From: UBA6168 sp041392505
GTDB lineage: Bacteria > Bacteroidota > Bacteroidia > Chitinophagales > Saprospiraceae
Direction: 5' to 3'
Assembly: GCA_041392505.1 (NCBI GenBank)
Contig: JAWKLX010000030.1
Coordinates: 1-64,000 of the forward strand
Length of the DNA stretch: 64,000 nucleotides
The notes under the pieces were generated by a model that ran no database searches, had not been told where the DNA came from, and saw only the letters and a list, made by a program, of their open reading frames with translations. The position numbers were made by a program, and so were the translations under genes. Positions 51,696 through 60,475 of the stretch are shown here, in pieces (position 1 is the first letter of the stretch; the number at the start of each line of letters is the position of its first letter).

Positions 51696-52211
51696 TCAAT
51701 AACCAATCCTGCTGCCCGGTTTGGTCAATTCCGTTTTGATGGCAGCCATGCGAATGGCAGTTACCGCGGCTTCCACACCTTTGTTTCCGTATTTGCCACC
51801 TGCCCGTTCAACGGCCTGTTCGTGCGTGTTGGGGGTGAGTACGCCAAAAATGCATGGGATGCCGCTGGCTACGCTCAAGGCCGTCAATCCGGTAGCGACG
51901 GCATGGTTGATGTATTCGTCGTGTTGCGTTTCGCCTTTGATCACAACCCCTAAACAAATGACGGCATTGAGTTTTTTAGAACCAGCCAACAATTTTGCAG
52001 CTACTGGCAACTCAAAACTACCGGGCACTTGGATCGTATGGATATTTTCCTCCAAGGCACCGTGCTTGACCAATGTGTCGTAACAGCCTTGGTACAAGGT
52101 GTGGGTGATGTCGGCATTCCAATCGGACAAAGCGATGCCAAAATGCATCTCTGCTGCCGATGGGATGTTGTCTTCGTTGTATTTAGATAGATTTTTTAGT
52201 GCGGAAGCCAT
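51696..52211 (-). CDS. ribH: 6,7-dimethyl-8-ribityllumazine synthase
   Basis: It condenses 5-amino-6-ribitylaminouracil with dihydroxybutanone phosphate, the step before riboflavin synthase. The 171-residue protein shows IALSDWNADITHTLYQG, the substrate loop VPGSFELPVAAKLLA, CLGVVIKGETQHDEYINHAVATGL (catalytic His in QHDEY) and FGVLTPNTHEQAVERAGG. The N-terminal extension of ~25 residues is slightly longer than usual. It follows a TPR protein gene on the same strand, an order seen in other Bacteroidota, with a terminator between. No FMN riboswitch was recognised upstream. Confidence 0.96.
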   Translation of the reverse strand: MASALKNLSKYNEDNIPSAAEMHFGIALSDWNADITHTLYQGCYDTLVKHGALEENIHTIQVPGSFELPVAAKLLAGSKKLNAVICLGVVIKGETQHDEYINHAVATGLTALSVASGIPCIFGVLTPNTHEQAVERAGGKYGNKGVEAAVTAIRMAAIKTELTKPGSRIGY

Positions 52212-52295
52212 AGGTGGTGTTTGGTTGTATGTTTAATTATTGTGAGCAACATCTTGTTAAAAAAAGCTCAGAATCAAAGAATTTCAAAATTAAAA

Positions 52296-52324
52296 AAGGC
52301 AATATGGAAAAACCATATTGCCTT
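52296..52324 (-). terminator. Intrinsic terminator after the TPR protein gene
   Basis: A perfect 12-bp stem AAGGCAATATGG/CCATATTGCCTT with a five-base loop is followed by a T-run on the minus strand. Confidence 0.88.
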
Positions 52325-52355
52325 GGAAGTTTATGCAGATTGTTTTGAAAAAATA

Positions 52356-53045
52356 CTATTTCAAAACAGTAATATATTTGGATGCTTCGCGGGCTTCGTT
52401 GGAATTAGGGTAATCCGTTTTGATGCGCTCCCATGCTTTGACGGCAGCGTCGGTTTTTCCTAATTTTTCGCTCAGCATGGCTACTTTTTTCAGGTAGTAA
52501 GGTGTCAACAATTCATTGTCACCTGCATTGACGGCGCTATTATAGAGGCTCAAGCCTTTTTCCAAATCCCCTTTTTCTGACCAAGCGTCGCCGAGCGTAC
52601 CTTGCTTCATGATCGGTAACAATTCGCCATCGGCTTTAAAATCTTCCAAGTAGGAAATGGCGGCATCGAACTCACCCCGGTTGAGGGTTGAAACGCCAGC
52701 ATAATACAAGGCAGCGTTGGATGCATCGGTGCCACTGTAATTTTTTACAATGTCAGCAAAACCTGGATAACCACCACCTGGATTGGCCAATGCTAATCCA
52801 AAAGAGTCCCTAGAAAATTGGTATTCGGCTTCTGCCATTTGTTCAACAGCATCGGCTTGGCGTGGGGCTTTGTAAAAATTTTGATAAGCCAAATATCCAC
52901 CTACAACCAAAGCTATTACGATCGCTCCGATCATGATCGGATTTTGATTTCTTTCAAAAAAGTCCCCCGCTTGTCCGGTTACCTCGGAGAGGTCTAAGAG
53001 TATTTCATCTTCTTTTTTGTTTTTGAGTTTCTTGCGCTTAGCCAT
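52356..53045 (-). CDS. Membrane-anchored tetratricopeptide-repeat protein (YfgM-like)
   Basis: A 229-residue protein with a basic N-terminus (MAKRKKLKNKKEDE), a single membrane helix (PIMIGAIVIALVVGGYLAY) and a periplasmic or cytosolic TPR-like domain: SNAALYYAGVSTLNRGEFDAA, GTLGDAWSEKGDLEKGLSLY and YLKKVAMLSEKLGKTDAAV. This layout resembles YfgM, a SecYEG-associated chaperone-like protein, and is conserved in Bacteroidota next to ribH. The N-in orientation would put the repeats outside the cytoplasm. The gene has its own terminator downstream. Its exact partner is not known. Confidence 0.88.
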   Translation of the reverse strand: MAKRKKLKNKKEDEILLDLSEVTGQAGDFFERNQNPIMIGAIVIALVVGGYLAYQNFYKAPRQADAVEQMAEAEYQFSRDSFGLALANPGGGYPGFADIVKNYSGTDASNAALYYAGVSTLNRGEFDAAISYLEDFKADGELLPIMKQGTLGDAWSEKGDLEKGLSLYNSAVNAGDNELLTPYYLKKVAMLSEKLGKTDAAVKAWERIKTDYPNSNEAREASKYITVLK

Positions 53046-53312
53046 AAAAATATTTTGTTTGTTGGAATACTGAGGTGGTTTGAGGACTTTTCAAATGAAT
53101 TGTAGGTTGCTCGTTATCAACCTGTTAGCCACCAAACAACCTTATGGTTTATTTATCTTGAAAATGTAAAAAGGAAGGTGTTGAGCCAATGCCTACAAAG
53201 TTCCTTTTGCCATTTTATGAATCCTGACCATAGCTCATACGGGAGGATTTTCAAAAAGTGGCGCAAAAGTAGGGAAACTTGTTTGATTTTGTTGGACTGG
53301 GTAGCTGAAAAA

Positions 53313-53387
53313 GAAAGGAGGCATTCACATCATATCGTGAAATGCCTCCTTTCAAAATGCCTTCTGATAAAAAGGGGAAGGCATTTT
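53313..53387 (-). terminator. Two tandem hairpins after pdhA
   Basis: Hairpin A, GAAAGGAGGCATTCAC/GTGAAATGCCTCCTTTC (53313-53328, 53337-53353, one bulge), and hairpin B, AAAATGCCTT/AAGGCATTTT (53354-53363, 53378-53387), lie back to back. On the minus strand hairpin A ends in a T-rich tract, acting as the terminator. The arms share AATGCCT, so alternative pairing between the two hairpins is possible. Confidence 0.8.
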
Positions 53388-53402
53388 CAGTGCTTGACAA
53401 GA

Positions 53403-54452
53403 TCAATCCTTCATAAATGGGTAATCTTCCTGCACGTAATTATCTGTGTACAGCTCGGAACCGGGTGGGAAATCAGATTCTTCCGCAAATTGTGCAGCAG
53501 CATCTATTTCGTCTTTTATCCTGCCTTTGATGGCCTTGATTTCTTCCTCTGTGGCAATTTTATTGGTGAGGATGGTTTTCTCCGTCACTTTGATCGGATC
53601 AATTTCCATGTAGGACTTCAACTCCTCCCGGGTGCGGTAAGTGCCCGGATCGGAGACGGAGTGGCCTTTGTACCGATAGGTTTTGATTTCCAAAAAATAA
53701 GGGCCTTTGCCTGCCCGGATGTGTGCAACTGCCTTGCTGATGGCTTCATGGACCGATTCTGGCGTCATGCCATCTACCGGTTCGCTTGGCATTTCATAGG
53801 CATGCCCCAATTTGTAAATGTCTTTGATATTACTGGTCCGCTCAACGGAGGTACCCATTGCGTAGTGGTTGTTTTCGCAAATAAAAAGAACGGGCAGTTT
53901 CCAGGTCATGGCCATGTTGAATGCTTCGTGTAAAGAGCCTTGGCGGGCAGCGCCATCGCCAAACATGGTCACGCAGAGTTTATCAGTCCCTTTGTATTTT
54001 TCCGCAAAAGCGATCCCTGCGCCGATCGGGATTTGCGCGCCAACTATCCCATTACCACCAAAATAGCGGTGTTCTTTCGACATGAAGTGCATGGAGCCGC
54101 CCTTGCCTTTGTTGACCCCTGTTTCTTTGGCGTATAATTCTGCCATACAAGCTGCTGTACTACAGCCCCGCCCGATAGCAATGCCGTGTTGACGGTAAGC
54201 GGTTACAATCGCATCTTCTGGAGTAATGGCTGATTCAATGCCTGCCGAAATGGCTTCCTGGCCAATATAAACGTGAAGGAAACCACGGATTTTTTGTTGG
54301 CTGTAAGCCATTAATGCTTGTTCTTCGAAGCGCCTGATACGAAGCATCAATTCGTACCAACTGAGGTACTGTTCTTTGCTGTATTTAGGTTTTTGACTGG
54401 TCGCTTTCTTGGCGGTTTCCTTTTTTTTGGTCGTTGTTTTAGCTGCTACCAT
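53403..54452 (-). CDS. pdhA: Pyruvate dehydrogenase E1 component, alpha subunit
   Basis: The alpha subunit of the thiamine diphosphate-dependent E1 enzyme that decarboxylates pyruvate. The 349-residue protein has YRQHGIAIGRGC, GKGGSMHFMSKEHRYFGGNGIVG split over the active-site channel, the ThDP motif GDGAARQGSLHEAFNMAM to CENNHYAMGTSVE, and the phosphorylation-loop region YRYKGHSVSDPGTYR. A Lys/Thr-rich N-terminus of ~20 residues is a Bacteroidota feature. The beta-subunit gene is not adjacent here, so E1 beta or E2 genes must lie elsewhere or the complex is dispersed. A second MITE copy lies about 160 bp upstream. Tandem hairpins follow the gene. Confidence 0.96.
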   Translation of the reverse strand: MVAAKTTTKKKETAKKATSQKPKYSKEQYLSWYELMLRIRRFEEQALMAYSQQKIRGFLHVYIGQEAISAGIESAITPEDAIVTAYRQHGIAIGRGCSTAACMAELYAKETGVNKGKGGSMHFMSKEHRYFGGNGIVGAQIPIGAGIAFAEKYKGTDKLCVTMFGDGAARQGSLHEAFNMAMTWKLPVLFICENNHYAMGTSVERTSNIKDIYKLGHAYEMPSEPVDGMTPESVHEAISKAVAHIRAGKGPYFLEIKTYRYKGHSVSDPGTYRTREELKSYMEIDPIKVTEKTILTNKIATEEEIKAIKGRIKDEIDAAAQFAEESDFPPGSELYTDNYVQEDYPFMKD

Positions 54453-54611
54453 ATTTTTTAGTTAGAAGTCACAGATTAGAAGTTAGAAATCAGTCAGTGT
54501 AGATGCTAAACTGATTTTTCAACATTCAACTATAAGATTAGCACAAAGTTCATTTTTTTATCAGAAACCCCAAAACCTTAAATTCTTCGAGGCTTTTTGG
54601 TTGACAAAAAA

Positions 54612-54806
54612 CGTTCTTTGACAAATGGCGTGGAATGGATCAAATAATCAGTGTTTTAATTGAGTGGAAAATTTTTGAAAAAATTTTCCACTCAATTAAA
54701 ACACTGAAGGAGAGGGAGGTGAAAAAGTACAAAATTGAAAATTTTGTACTTTTTCACCTCCCCTCTCTCCTTGTTTTTTCTGCTCTTCGGGATTTGTCAA
54801 AGAACC
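54612..54806. mobile_element. MITE-like 195-bp element, copy 2 (intergenic)
   Basis: It is in reverse orientation relative to the copy at 29326-29519. The inverted ends are CGTTCTTTGACAAAT (54612-54626) and ATTTGTCAAAGAACC (54792-54806), one mismatch. The flanks ACAAAAAA (54604-54611) and ATAAAAAA (54807-54814) look like an 8-bp duplication with one change. Hairpins are at 54649-54706 and 54714-54762. It inserted directly behind the stop codon of the TIR-TPR-SDR gene. The rest of the 362-bp gap upstream of pdhA contains TTAGAAGT-unit repeats (about 54470-54505) and no gene. Confidence 0.85.
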
Positions 54807-54814
54807 ATAAAAAA

Positions 54815-57673
54815 TTACCTGCCTGAACGGTCGATCATCGTAGCGCTGGCTTGTTGGGTGCCAAATAAATAGATGTCCTGAATGTTGACGTGTGCCGGAC
54901 GGGTGGCAATAAAATAAATGGTTTCAGCCACATCACTGGATTTGAGCGGCTGGAAATTCTCATACACCTTGGCAGCTCTTTCCGTGTCGCCGTCAAAGCG
55001 TACGCTGGCAAATTCCGTTTCCTCCACATGCCCGGGTGATACTTGGCTGACCCGAATGTTGTGCTGGTGCAGGTCGAGCCGCATCGAACGGGTGAGCGAG
55101 CTGACCGCTGCCTTGGAGGCGCAATAGACATTGCCACCGGGGTAGACTTCGGTGCCAGCAATGGAAGACACATTGATGATGTGGCCACTTTTACGTTCAA
55201 CCATGTAAGGGGAAATGGCCCTGGTAACGTACAGCAACCCTTTTACATTGGTGTCGATCATGGTTTCCCAATCGTCTATACTGCCGCTGTGGATCGGGTC
55301 AAGGCCACGGGAAAGCCCAGCATTATTGATAAGTATGTCCACATTTTTCCAATCACTTGACAAATTATCAAAAGCAATTTTAACAGCTTCCTGATCCCGG
55401 ACATCAAATGAAAGGGACTCCACCTTCGTATTGTATTTTTTAGAAAAAGAAGAGGCAATTTCTTGTAGCCGTTCCCGCCTTCTACCAGTTATAAGAACCC
55501 GGTAGCCATTTTTAGCAAAAACCTCGGCGGTTGCCTTCCCGATGCCTGCGGTTCCGCCAGTTATCAAAACCAATTTAGTTTTTACATCGGGCTTTTTGTC
55601 ATCAACAATATACACCTCCGTTTCCTTCTTTGGGTGGCCATTGGTCGGCCCATCTGAGTTGTCGGTTGAAGGTTTTTTTACTACTTCTGTCACCTCTTCC
55701 TCCAGTTCGATTGGTTCTTGCATGTCTTGATCCAATTTAACGTTTAACTCTTTTTGGTAACTGTCTTCCATCGTAGCCGAAAGAGCAGTTTGGTTAGCTG
55801 TCTCGGCCATGACCAGTTTCCTACTGCCCATTCCAAAAGCACGGTCGTTTTGTTCGGTTTTTAGCTCTGGGTTAATCGCTACGGCTTTTTCATAAAATTC
55901 TATGGCTCGTGTTTGGTCGCCCAACCCGTGGTAAACGAGGGCGAGGTCGTAATTGGCAAATGGGTGGTTGGGCTGAAGGTTTAAGACTTTTCGGAAATGC
56001 TTAACTGAATTTTCGGGCTGGTCCAGGTGCTCATTTAAAATGGCGGCCAACATATAGTAAGCGTCGACATTTTGTTCATTTTGAGAAATAGCCACTTTTA
56101 AATGTTGGGCAGCGGCGGCTTCCTCTCCTTGGAAATGATCGGCCAGCAATAATCCCAATCGGTATTCAGCCTCTGGATAGGTCGGCTGGTTCTCGATCAC
56201 CTTTTCAAAACACTTCTTTGCACCCTCAAAATCCTGTTGGTTTTCGGCCAATTCAGCCAATAGGAACCAGGCGTCGGGATGCCCTTTGTCCTGCCGCAAC
56301 AACGCTTCGAGCTCTTTTTTCGCAGCTTCAAAATTGTTGGCATAGCGGGCCAAAGCGTAAGCATGATAGTAGCGCAGGGTCGTATCTTTTGGTTGGTGGG
56401 CAACGGCATCTGCCAGCAGGGCGATCCCTTCTTCTATGTTGTGCTCCCGGAAATAATCCACGGCTTCTTCTAAAATCTCATCAGCAGTAGGCACATCATC
56501 GCCTTCTACCAAATTCAACAAAACTTCATCTTCGCCAACGGGGATTTCTTCATCAAGGATTGATTCTTCTTCTGGCTCATCTTCATCGAATAAGGAATCA
56601 ATGTCGAAATCACCGGGGTTGTCAGGGTCTTCTCCCACAAAGTGAAATTCATCTTTGTCGGATTCAGTAAAGCCTTCGTCCAGTAGCACCTCATCCAAAA
56701 TGGACAGGAGTTCTCCATTTTCTTCATCCAGTTTTTCTATCTCTTTTTTGGTGAAATTTGATGGCAACGGCTCTTCTTGTTCTTCTTCGGGTGCAACTCC
56801 GGACGTTTCCTCTTCCATATCATCCTCCATCAGCCCTTCCAAAACGGAACGGTCAGATTGACCTTCCAGATTTTCCAGTTTATTCAACAAATCAAGCCCA
56901 GGGATACTGCTCAGCACGTCATCGGTAACCTGATCCTCCAGTTCATCGGCTGTCAGATGGATGCCGGGATTTTCGGCCATCAGTTCCTCCGAGGAGTTTT
57001 CTATCATTTCTACTAAAGATCTTTCGTCGGGTTTTGGTGTCTCAAAATCACCTGATGGGGTATAAGATTCAAGAATAGCGGCACCCTCTGGTCTTTGCTC
57101 TTTTTCAGCGGATTCCTTTTCCGAAAGGGTCTGTTTTTCTAAAAACTCTTCTAAAGAACAATAGCCAAGCCCTCTTGTGTACCTCAGAAACTCACCCACA
57201 TCGCCTGAAATTTCTTTAGTTGTGGCAATGGCATCATCGAGTTCGGTATCATCCGGGTGGGACTTTTTTTCCTTGCGTAAATAAAGGTATTTATCCTGCC
57301 AAAAATTCATGTACTGAATGATGTCCCCAACTTTTTCAAAATCGGTGGTTACGGAGTTGGTCGTTCCATTCTCCTCTATTTCTTCGCCGTCAGTAACCAC
57401 ATTTATCAATTGGCCAGCATCGCCCCATTTATGGGCTGCCTGCAGGATGCCGTTCATGCAACCATAAGATTTGAGGAAGTTGTCGGTAATCAGAAAGACA
57501 ACCTTGCTTCCAGCGGGCACTTGTAAGTGGCCCATTTGCTCCGAATAATCAGTGCTTGATTTTTCGAGTATCATCGCCTCTTTGCCAGTGTCAATGACCG
57601 CTGCCTGCATTTGCTGTGCGACCTGTTCGTTTTCAGATGCGTAAATAATGAGGTATTGATTGAATTCAGACAT
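54815..57673 (-). CDS. TIR-TPR-SDR fusion protein
   Basis: A 952-residue cytosolic protein with three unrelated modules. Residues 5-135 resemble a TIR domain: YLIIYASENEQVAQQMQ, then KVVFLITDNFLKSYGCMNGI in place of the usual SxxYxxSxWCxxEL, so the catalytic Glu seems absent. Residues about 185-395 are an acidic linker. Residues 395-610 hold about six TPR units (for example HPDAWFLLAELAENQQDFEGA). After a second linker, 698-952 is a full short-chain dehydrogenase: TGGTAGIGKAT, NNAGLS, NVSSIAG (Ser837) and YCASK (Tyr850, Lys854), close to YdfG. The SDR should oxidise or reduce a hydroxy compound with NADP; TIR and TPR parts suggest recruitment to a complex. The combination is unusual. Confidence 0.85.
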   Translation of the reverse strand: MSEFNQYLIIYASENEQVAQQMQAAVIDTGKEAMILEKSSTDYSEQMGHLQVPAGSKVVFLITDNFLKSYGCMNGILQAAHKWGDAGQLINVVTDGEEIEENGTTNSVTTDFEKVGDIIQYMNFWQDKYLYLRKEKKSHPDDTELDDAIATTKEISGDVGEFLRYTRGLGYCSLEEFLEKQTLSEKESAEKEQRPEGAAILESYTPSGDFETPKPDERSLVEMIENSSEELMAENPGIHLTADELEDQVTDDVLSSIPGLDLLNKLENLEGQSDRSVLEGLMEDDMEEETSGVAPEEEQEEPLPSNFTKKEIEKLDEENGELLSILDEVLLDEGFTESDKDEFHFVGEDPDNPGDFDIDSLFDEDEPEEESILDEEIPVGEDEVLLNLVEGDDVPTADEILEEAVDYFREHNIEEGIALLADAVAHQPKDTTLRYYHAYALARYANNFEAAKKELEALLRQDKGHPDAWFLLAELAENQQDFEGAKKCFEKVIENQPTYPEAEYRLGLLLADHFQGEEAAAAQHLKVAISQNEQNVDAYYMLAAILNEHLDQPENSVKHFRKVLNLQPNHPFANYDLALVYHGLGDQTRAIEFYEKAVAINPELKTEQNDRAFGMGSRKLVMAETANQTALSATMEDSYQKELNVKLDQDMQEPIELEEEVTEVVKKPSTDNSDGPTNGHPKKETEVYIVDDKKPDVKTKLVLITGGTAGIGKATAEVFAKNGYRVLITGRRRERLQEIASSFSKKYNTKVESLSFDVRDQEAVKIAFDNLSSDWKNVDILINNAGLSRGLDPIHSGSIDDWETMIDTNVKGLLYVTRAISPYMVERKSGHIINVSSIAGTEVYPGGNVYCASKAAVSSLTRSMRLDLHQHNIRVSQVSPGHVEETEFASVRFDGDTERAAKVYENFQPLKSSDVAETIYFIATRPAHVNIQDIYLFGTQQASATMIDRSGR

Positions 57674-57730
57674 GCTTGAAATGTTGGTTGCTGATTGATG
57701 TATTTGGTTGTTCTGTGCAAGCTGAGGAAA

Positions 57731-59161
57731 TTATTGTATTAAACCCTTGACAAATTGGTCAAAGTCCTTTGTGAAATCTTCGTACTGATCCGTTGCGGGC
57801 CCATAAAACCCCGTGTGTATCCGTTTGACCTGATTGTTTTTATCCAAAAAAATCATGGTTGGAAAAGAGACAATTTGGTTAAGCATGGGCAGCGCTTTGT
57901 TCGCTTCCTTTTTATCGGATGGGCCAGCGAGGACAATTTCGTAGTCCATCCCAAACTTCTTTTTATAAGTTCGGATTGCCTGGTTGGCCAAGGTCTTGTC
58001 TTTGTGTTTTTCAAATGCCAGCGCAATGACCGCCAAATCGTCCATTTTATTTTTCGAAAAATAGTCCACCAAAAAAGTGGTTTCGTCCCGGCAATTGGGG
58101 CACCAAGTCCCGAGCAATTGGATGATTTTGGCTTTGCCTTGATATTCGGGATTGTCCAGAGAAACTATTTTTCCGTCCGGATTTTCAAAGGAAAAGCTGA
58201 ACGCATCGTAGCCCGGTAAAAGGGAAGTCAATGAATCGGGGTTGGTCAAAACGGCATTGTCATTTCGGGTAGCGGACCAAGTGGTCACATAATGTTTTCC
58301 AGAATAAAAGGCGCCTGTTAGTTCGTTATCACTGATTATTTTTCCTTCAAATAAAAAGGCATGCGCACCATCAAATACGGACAACCAGAACTTGTCTTCT
58401 TGAACTGTGCCCTCCAAAAATCGGTAATCGCCAGTTTCGGTCATAAAGGTGCCCGTCAAATGATTGCCGTCCTGCTTAAAATCGCCGATAGCCGGGAACG
58501 GTTCGTTTTCCTGCAAGCCAAAGGTCGTTTCCCATTTTCCCGAAAGGTCAGTTGTAGGCTCTTTTTTTAGAGGGGTAAAACGGTAAGGTTTTCCCTGTTT
58601 GGCCACAAAAGGGATGGCGTAATTTTCCCGGTTTCGTACTACCCATTGGCCATCAATGATGTTGCCTGCAAAAGAGCCGTCGATATAAGAGTCGAACACC
58701 GGGAAGTCAATCCGAATAGTGTCTTGCGCCCGGTACTTGCTGCGCCCAAAGGAAATATGTTCTGCTGGTACGGTGATGCGTTCCTCCCCATTGATTATTT
58801 CTATGTGAAAGTTCGTTTCGTTATCATATATCACTTCAAAGTTGAAAGGGATAACACCAGATTCCACCTCCTCATAAGTCATGTTTACTTTGTCGGGAAG
58901 AGGTTTTCCCTTGGGGTTGGCAGAAACAAACTGCGGGTCGATTTTTAGCTCGGCCCTCCAAATGCCCGGTGGCAAAGCAGGGTACTTACCCTCCATCACA
59001 ATGCAGCCATTTTGCAAAAGAAAAAAAGTAGAAAGCAGCAAACAAAAGGAAAAACGATTGAAAGGCAGAAGGTTAAAAATGCGATTGGATTTAATTGAAA
59101 AACTTATCCCAGAAAAGAAAGGGGGCAACAAATTGCGGGCGAAAATCTGCAGTTTGCTCAT
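57731..59161 (-). CDS. TlpA-like thioredoxin-fold lipoprotein
   Basis: A 476-residue protein with a C-terminal thioredoxin-like domain of the TlpA/ResA type: LGTWCPNCRDE (Cys354, Cys357), then VIALAFEKHKD and SFPTMIFLDKNNQVKRIHTGF with the cis-Pro. The N-terminal ~330 residues are a beta-rich domain as in Bacteroidota TlpA-like proteins with an N-terminal DUF4369-type region (weak match). A probable lipobox LLQNGC lies at Cys53 after a hydrophobic stretch, so the true start may be a non-ATG codon closer to it than 59161. It should reduce or isomerise disulfides in the periplasm, attached to the membrane. It lies upstream of the TIR-TPR-SDR gene with a 57-bp gap, possibly in an operon. Confidence 0.87.
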   Translation of the reverse strand: MSKLQIFARNLLPPFFSGISFSIKSNRIFNLLPFNRFSFCLLLSTFFLLQNGCIVMEGKYPALPPGIWRAELKIDPQFVSANPKGKPLPDKVNMTYEEVESGVIPFNFEVIYDNETNFHIEIINGEERITVPAEHISFGRSKYRAQDTIRIDFPVFDSYIDGSFAGNIIDGQWVVRNRENYAIPFVAKQGKPYRFTPLKKEPTTDLSGKWETTFGLQENEPFPAIGDFKQDGNHLTGTFMTETGDYRFLEGTVQEDKFWLSVFDGAHAFLFEGKIISDNELTGAFYSGKHYVTTWSATRNDNAVLTNPDSLTSLLPGYDAFSFSFENPDGKIVSLDNPEYQGKAKIIQLLGTWCPNCRDETTFLVDYFSKNKMDDLAVIALAFEKHKDKTLANQAIRTYKKKFGMDYEIVLAGPSDKKEANKALPMLNQIVSFPTMIFLDKNNQVKRIHTGFYGPATDQYEDFTKDFDQFVKGLIQ

Positions 59162-59332
59162 AAGACCTGTTTCTTGTGCGTTGAAAAACTATGGTCGGTT
59201 TGCCATCAAATGGCGTCCACCTTCCATATAATTTTAAAATATCTATAGAAAGGCCAAAAGTAGGGAAAAGTTCTTACAGATAAAGTAATGGAGTTCCTCT
59301 GCGATATAAAATGCCTGTTTAATTCGCTATCG

Positions 59333-59490
59333 GTCTTGTTCATAAATAAGAATTGAGGATGTGAGAATTAGGTTTTTTCTTTTGAGGAACTGACTTTTTC
59401 AATGCATAACTTGAGTTTCAAATTTAAAAAATTCGTTTCTCAAAAGGGAAAAGTTTTTTCATATTCCATTCTGTAGTTTGTGAACAAGAC
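59333..59490. repeat. 158-bp imperfect inverted repeat
   Basis: The ends GTCTTGTTCA (59333-59342) and TGAACAAGAC (59481-59490) are exact inverses, and inner segments also match, for example TTCTTTTGAGGAAC with GTTTCTCAAAAGGG. It fills the 403-bp gap between the TlpA-like and lipocalin-like genes and has no ORF. A clear target duplication is missing. It may be a decayed MITE. Confidence 0.45.
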
Positions 59491-59513
59491 TATTGGTAAA
59501 CAAGTAAAATAAA

Positions 59514-59541
59514 AAGGCCACCTGCAATTGCAAGTGGCCTT
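59514..59541 (-). terminator. Intrinsic terminator after the lipocalin-like lipoprotein gene
   Basis: AAGGCCAC and GTGGCCTT flank the palindrome TGCAATTGCA, with a T-run on the minus strand. Confidence 0.85.
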
Positions 59542-59564
59542 CTGGATTCTTTTTCTAATGTTAC

Positions 59565-59987
59565 TTATCTAGTAAAAACAAGTTCTGAAGTATAGCCAAA
59601 CAATTCTGAGCGGAGTTCCATGCGGCTTTTTGTTAGAGAAATCACTTCAAAGGCAAATCCAAAACCATCGACAGTCAACGTCAAGGTTTTTTCATCACCT
59701 GAAAGTGCCCATACTCCTGTCGTAGTTTGAGGATCAGTTGGATCGCATTTAACTGCACCGTCATCAAAATTAAGTGTGCCGTCTTTTTCAAAGTCATACT
59801 CATCGTCCCTGGAACAGCTTTCTAGATCGTCATCTAAATCACCATCACCATCAATGTCAGAGCGTGATTCCGTAATTTTCCAGGTTCCTCCAGTGAGGTA
59901 ATCAGTAGCGGATTCATCATCTTTGCTACAAGAACCGAGGAGGAATAGGCCCATAACGGCCAGCATTAAAACTTTAGAGTTTTTCAT
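59565..59987 (-). CDS. Small lipocalin-like lipoprotein
   Basis: A 140-residue lipoprotein: the signal peptide LMLAVMGLFLLGSC ends in a lipobox with Cys20, followed by the flexible SKDDES. The mature part has the pattern of lipocalin-like Bacteroidota proteins: TGGTWKITESR, an acidic SDIDGDGDLDDDLE that looks like a calcium-binding loop, DDEYDFEKDGTLNF, WALSGDEKTLTLTVD, and an ending hairpin RMELRSELFGYTSELVF. Such proteins bind small ligands or decorate the outer membrane, but none is closely defined. A terminator follows directly. The 488-bp gap upstream has repeats but no gene. Confidence 0.85.
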   Translation of the reverse strand: MKNSKVLMLAVMGLFLLGSCSKDDESATDYLTGGTWKITESRSDIDGDGDLDDDLESCSRDDEYDFEKDGTLNFDDGAVKCDPTDPQTTTGVWALSGDEKTLTLTVDGFGFAFEVISLTKSRMELRSELFGYTSELVFTR

Positions 59988-60199
59988 AAAATAAAATTGA
60001 TTAATTGGTAAAAAAAAAATTAAGTGTCGATTGTAAATAGGGTGGTGTGTTTATAAAATAATTCACTTGTGAACGGATAGAATACTATTTCGCTGTTAGG
60101 AAATGAAAATTAATGCACAAATATAATAGAGGCTGGCTTTATTAATGAAGCCCTTCTGATAAATAATAAAAATCAAGGTGTTTAAACACGATTCCGAAC

Positions 60200-60256
60200 G
60201 TAGCCGGGATTTTGAGCCCTTTTTTCAATTAGTTTGAGGTTCAAAATCCTGGCTAC
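60200..60256. repeat. Inverted repeat in a 488-bp intergenic gap
   Basis: GTAGCCGGGATTTTGAGCC (60200-60218) pairs with GGTTCAAAATCCTGGCTAC (60238-60256), the two non-Watson-Crick positions being G-U pairs in RNA. Downstream, 60422-60441 carries the dispersed motif GAAGCGAGTTCGGGATTTCG also found at 22964-22983. No gene is present between 59988 and 60475. Confidence 0.65.
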
Positions 60257-60475
60257 TTGGCTAAAAAGGTTTGTCTCCATTTTTGGATAAATTCCTTCGA
60301 AGATCATATCGATTCGTTAATGGTAGGAAGACGGTAAAATCACTGGCGTAATATTAACCTGCAAGTAAAAATCAATGTTAAAGCTCTTTGAAACTGACCA
60401 CTTCCTACTCTCCTCCATCCTGAAGCGAGTTCGGGATTTCGTTGGACTCAAACATCGGACTGAATGCCAATCCCC

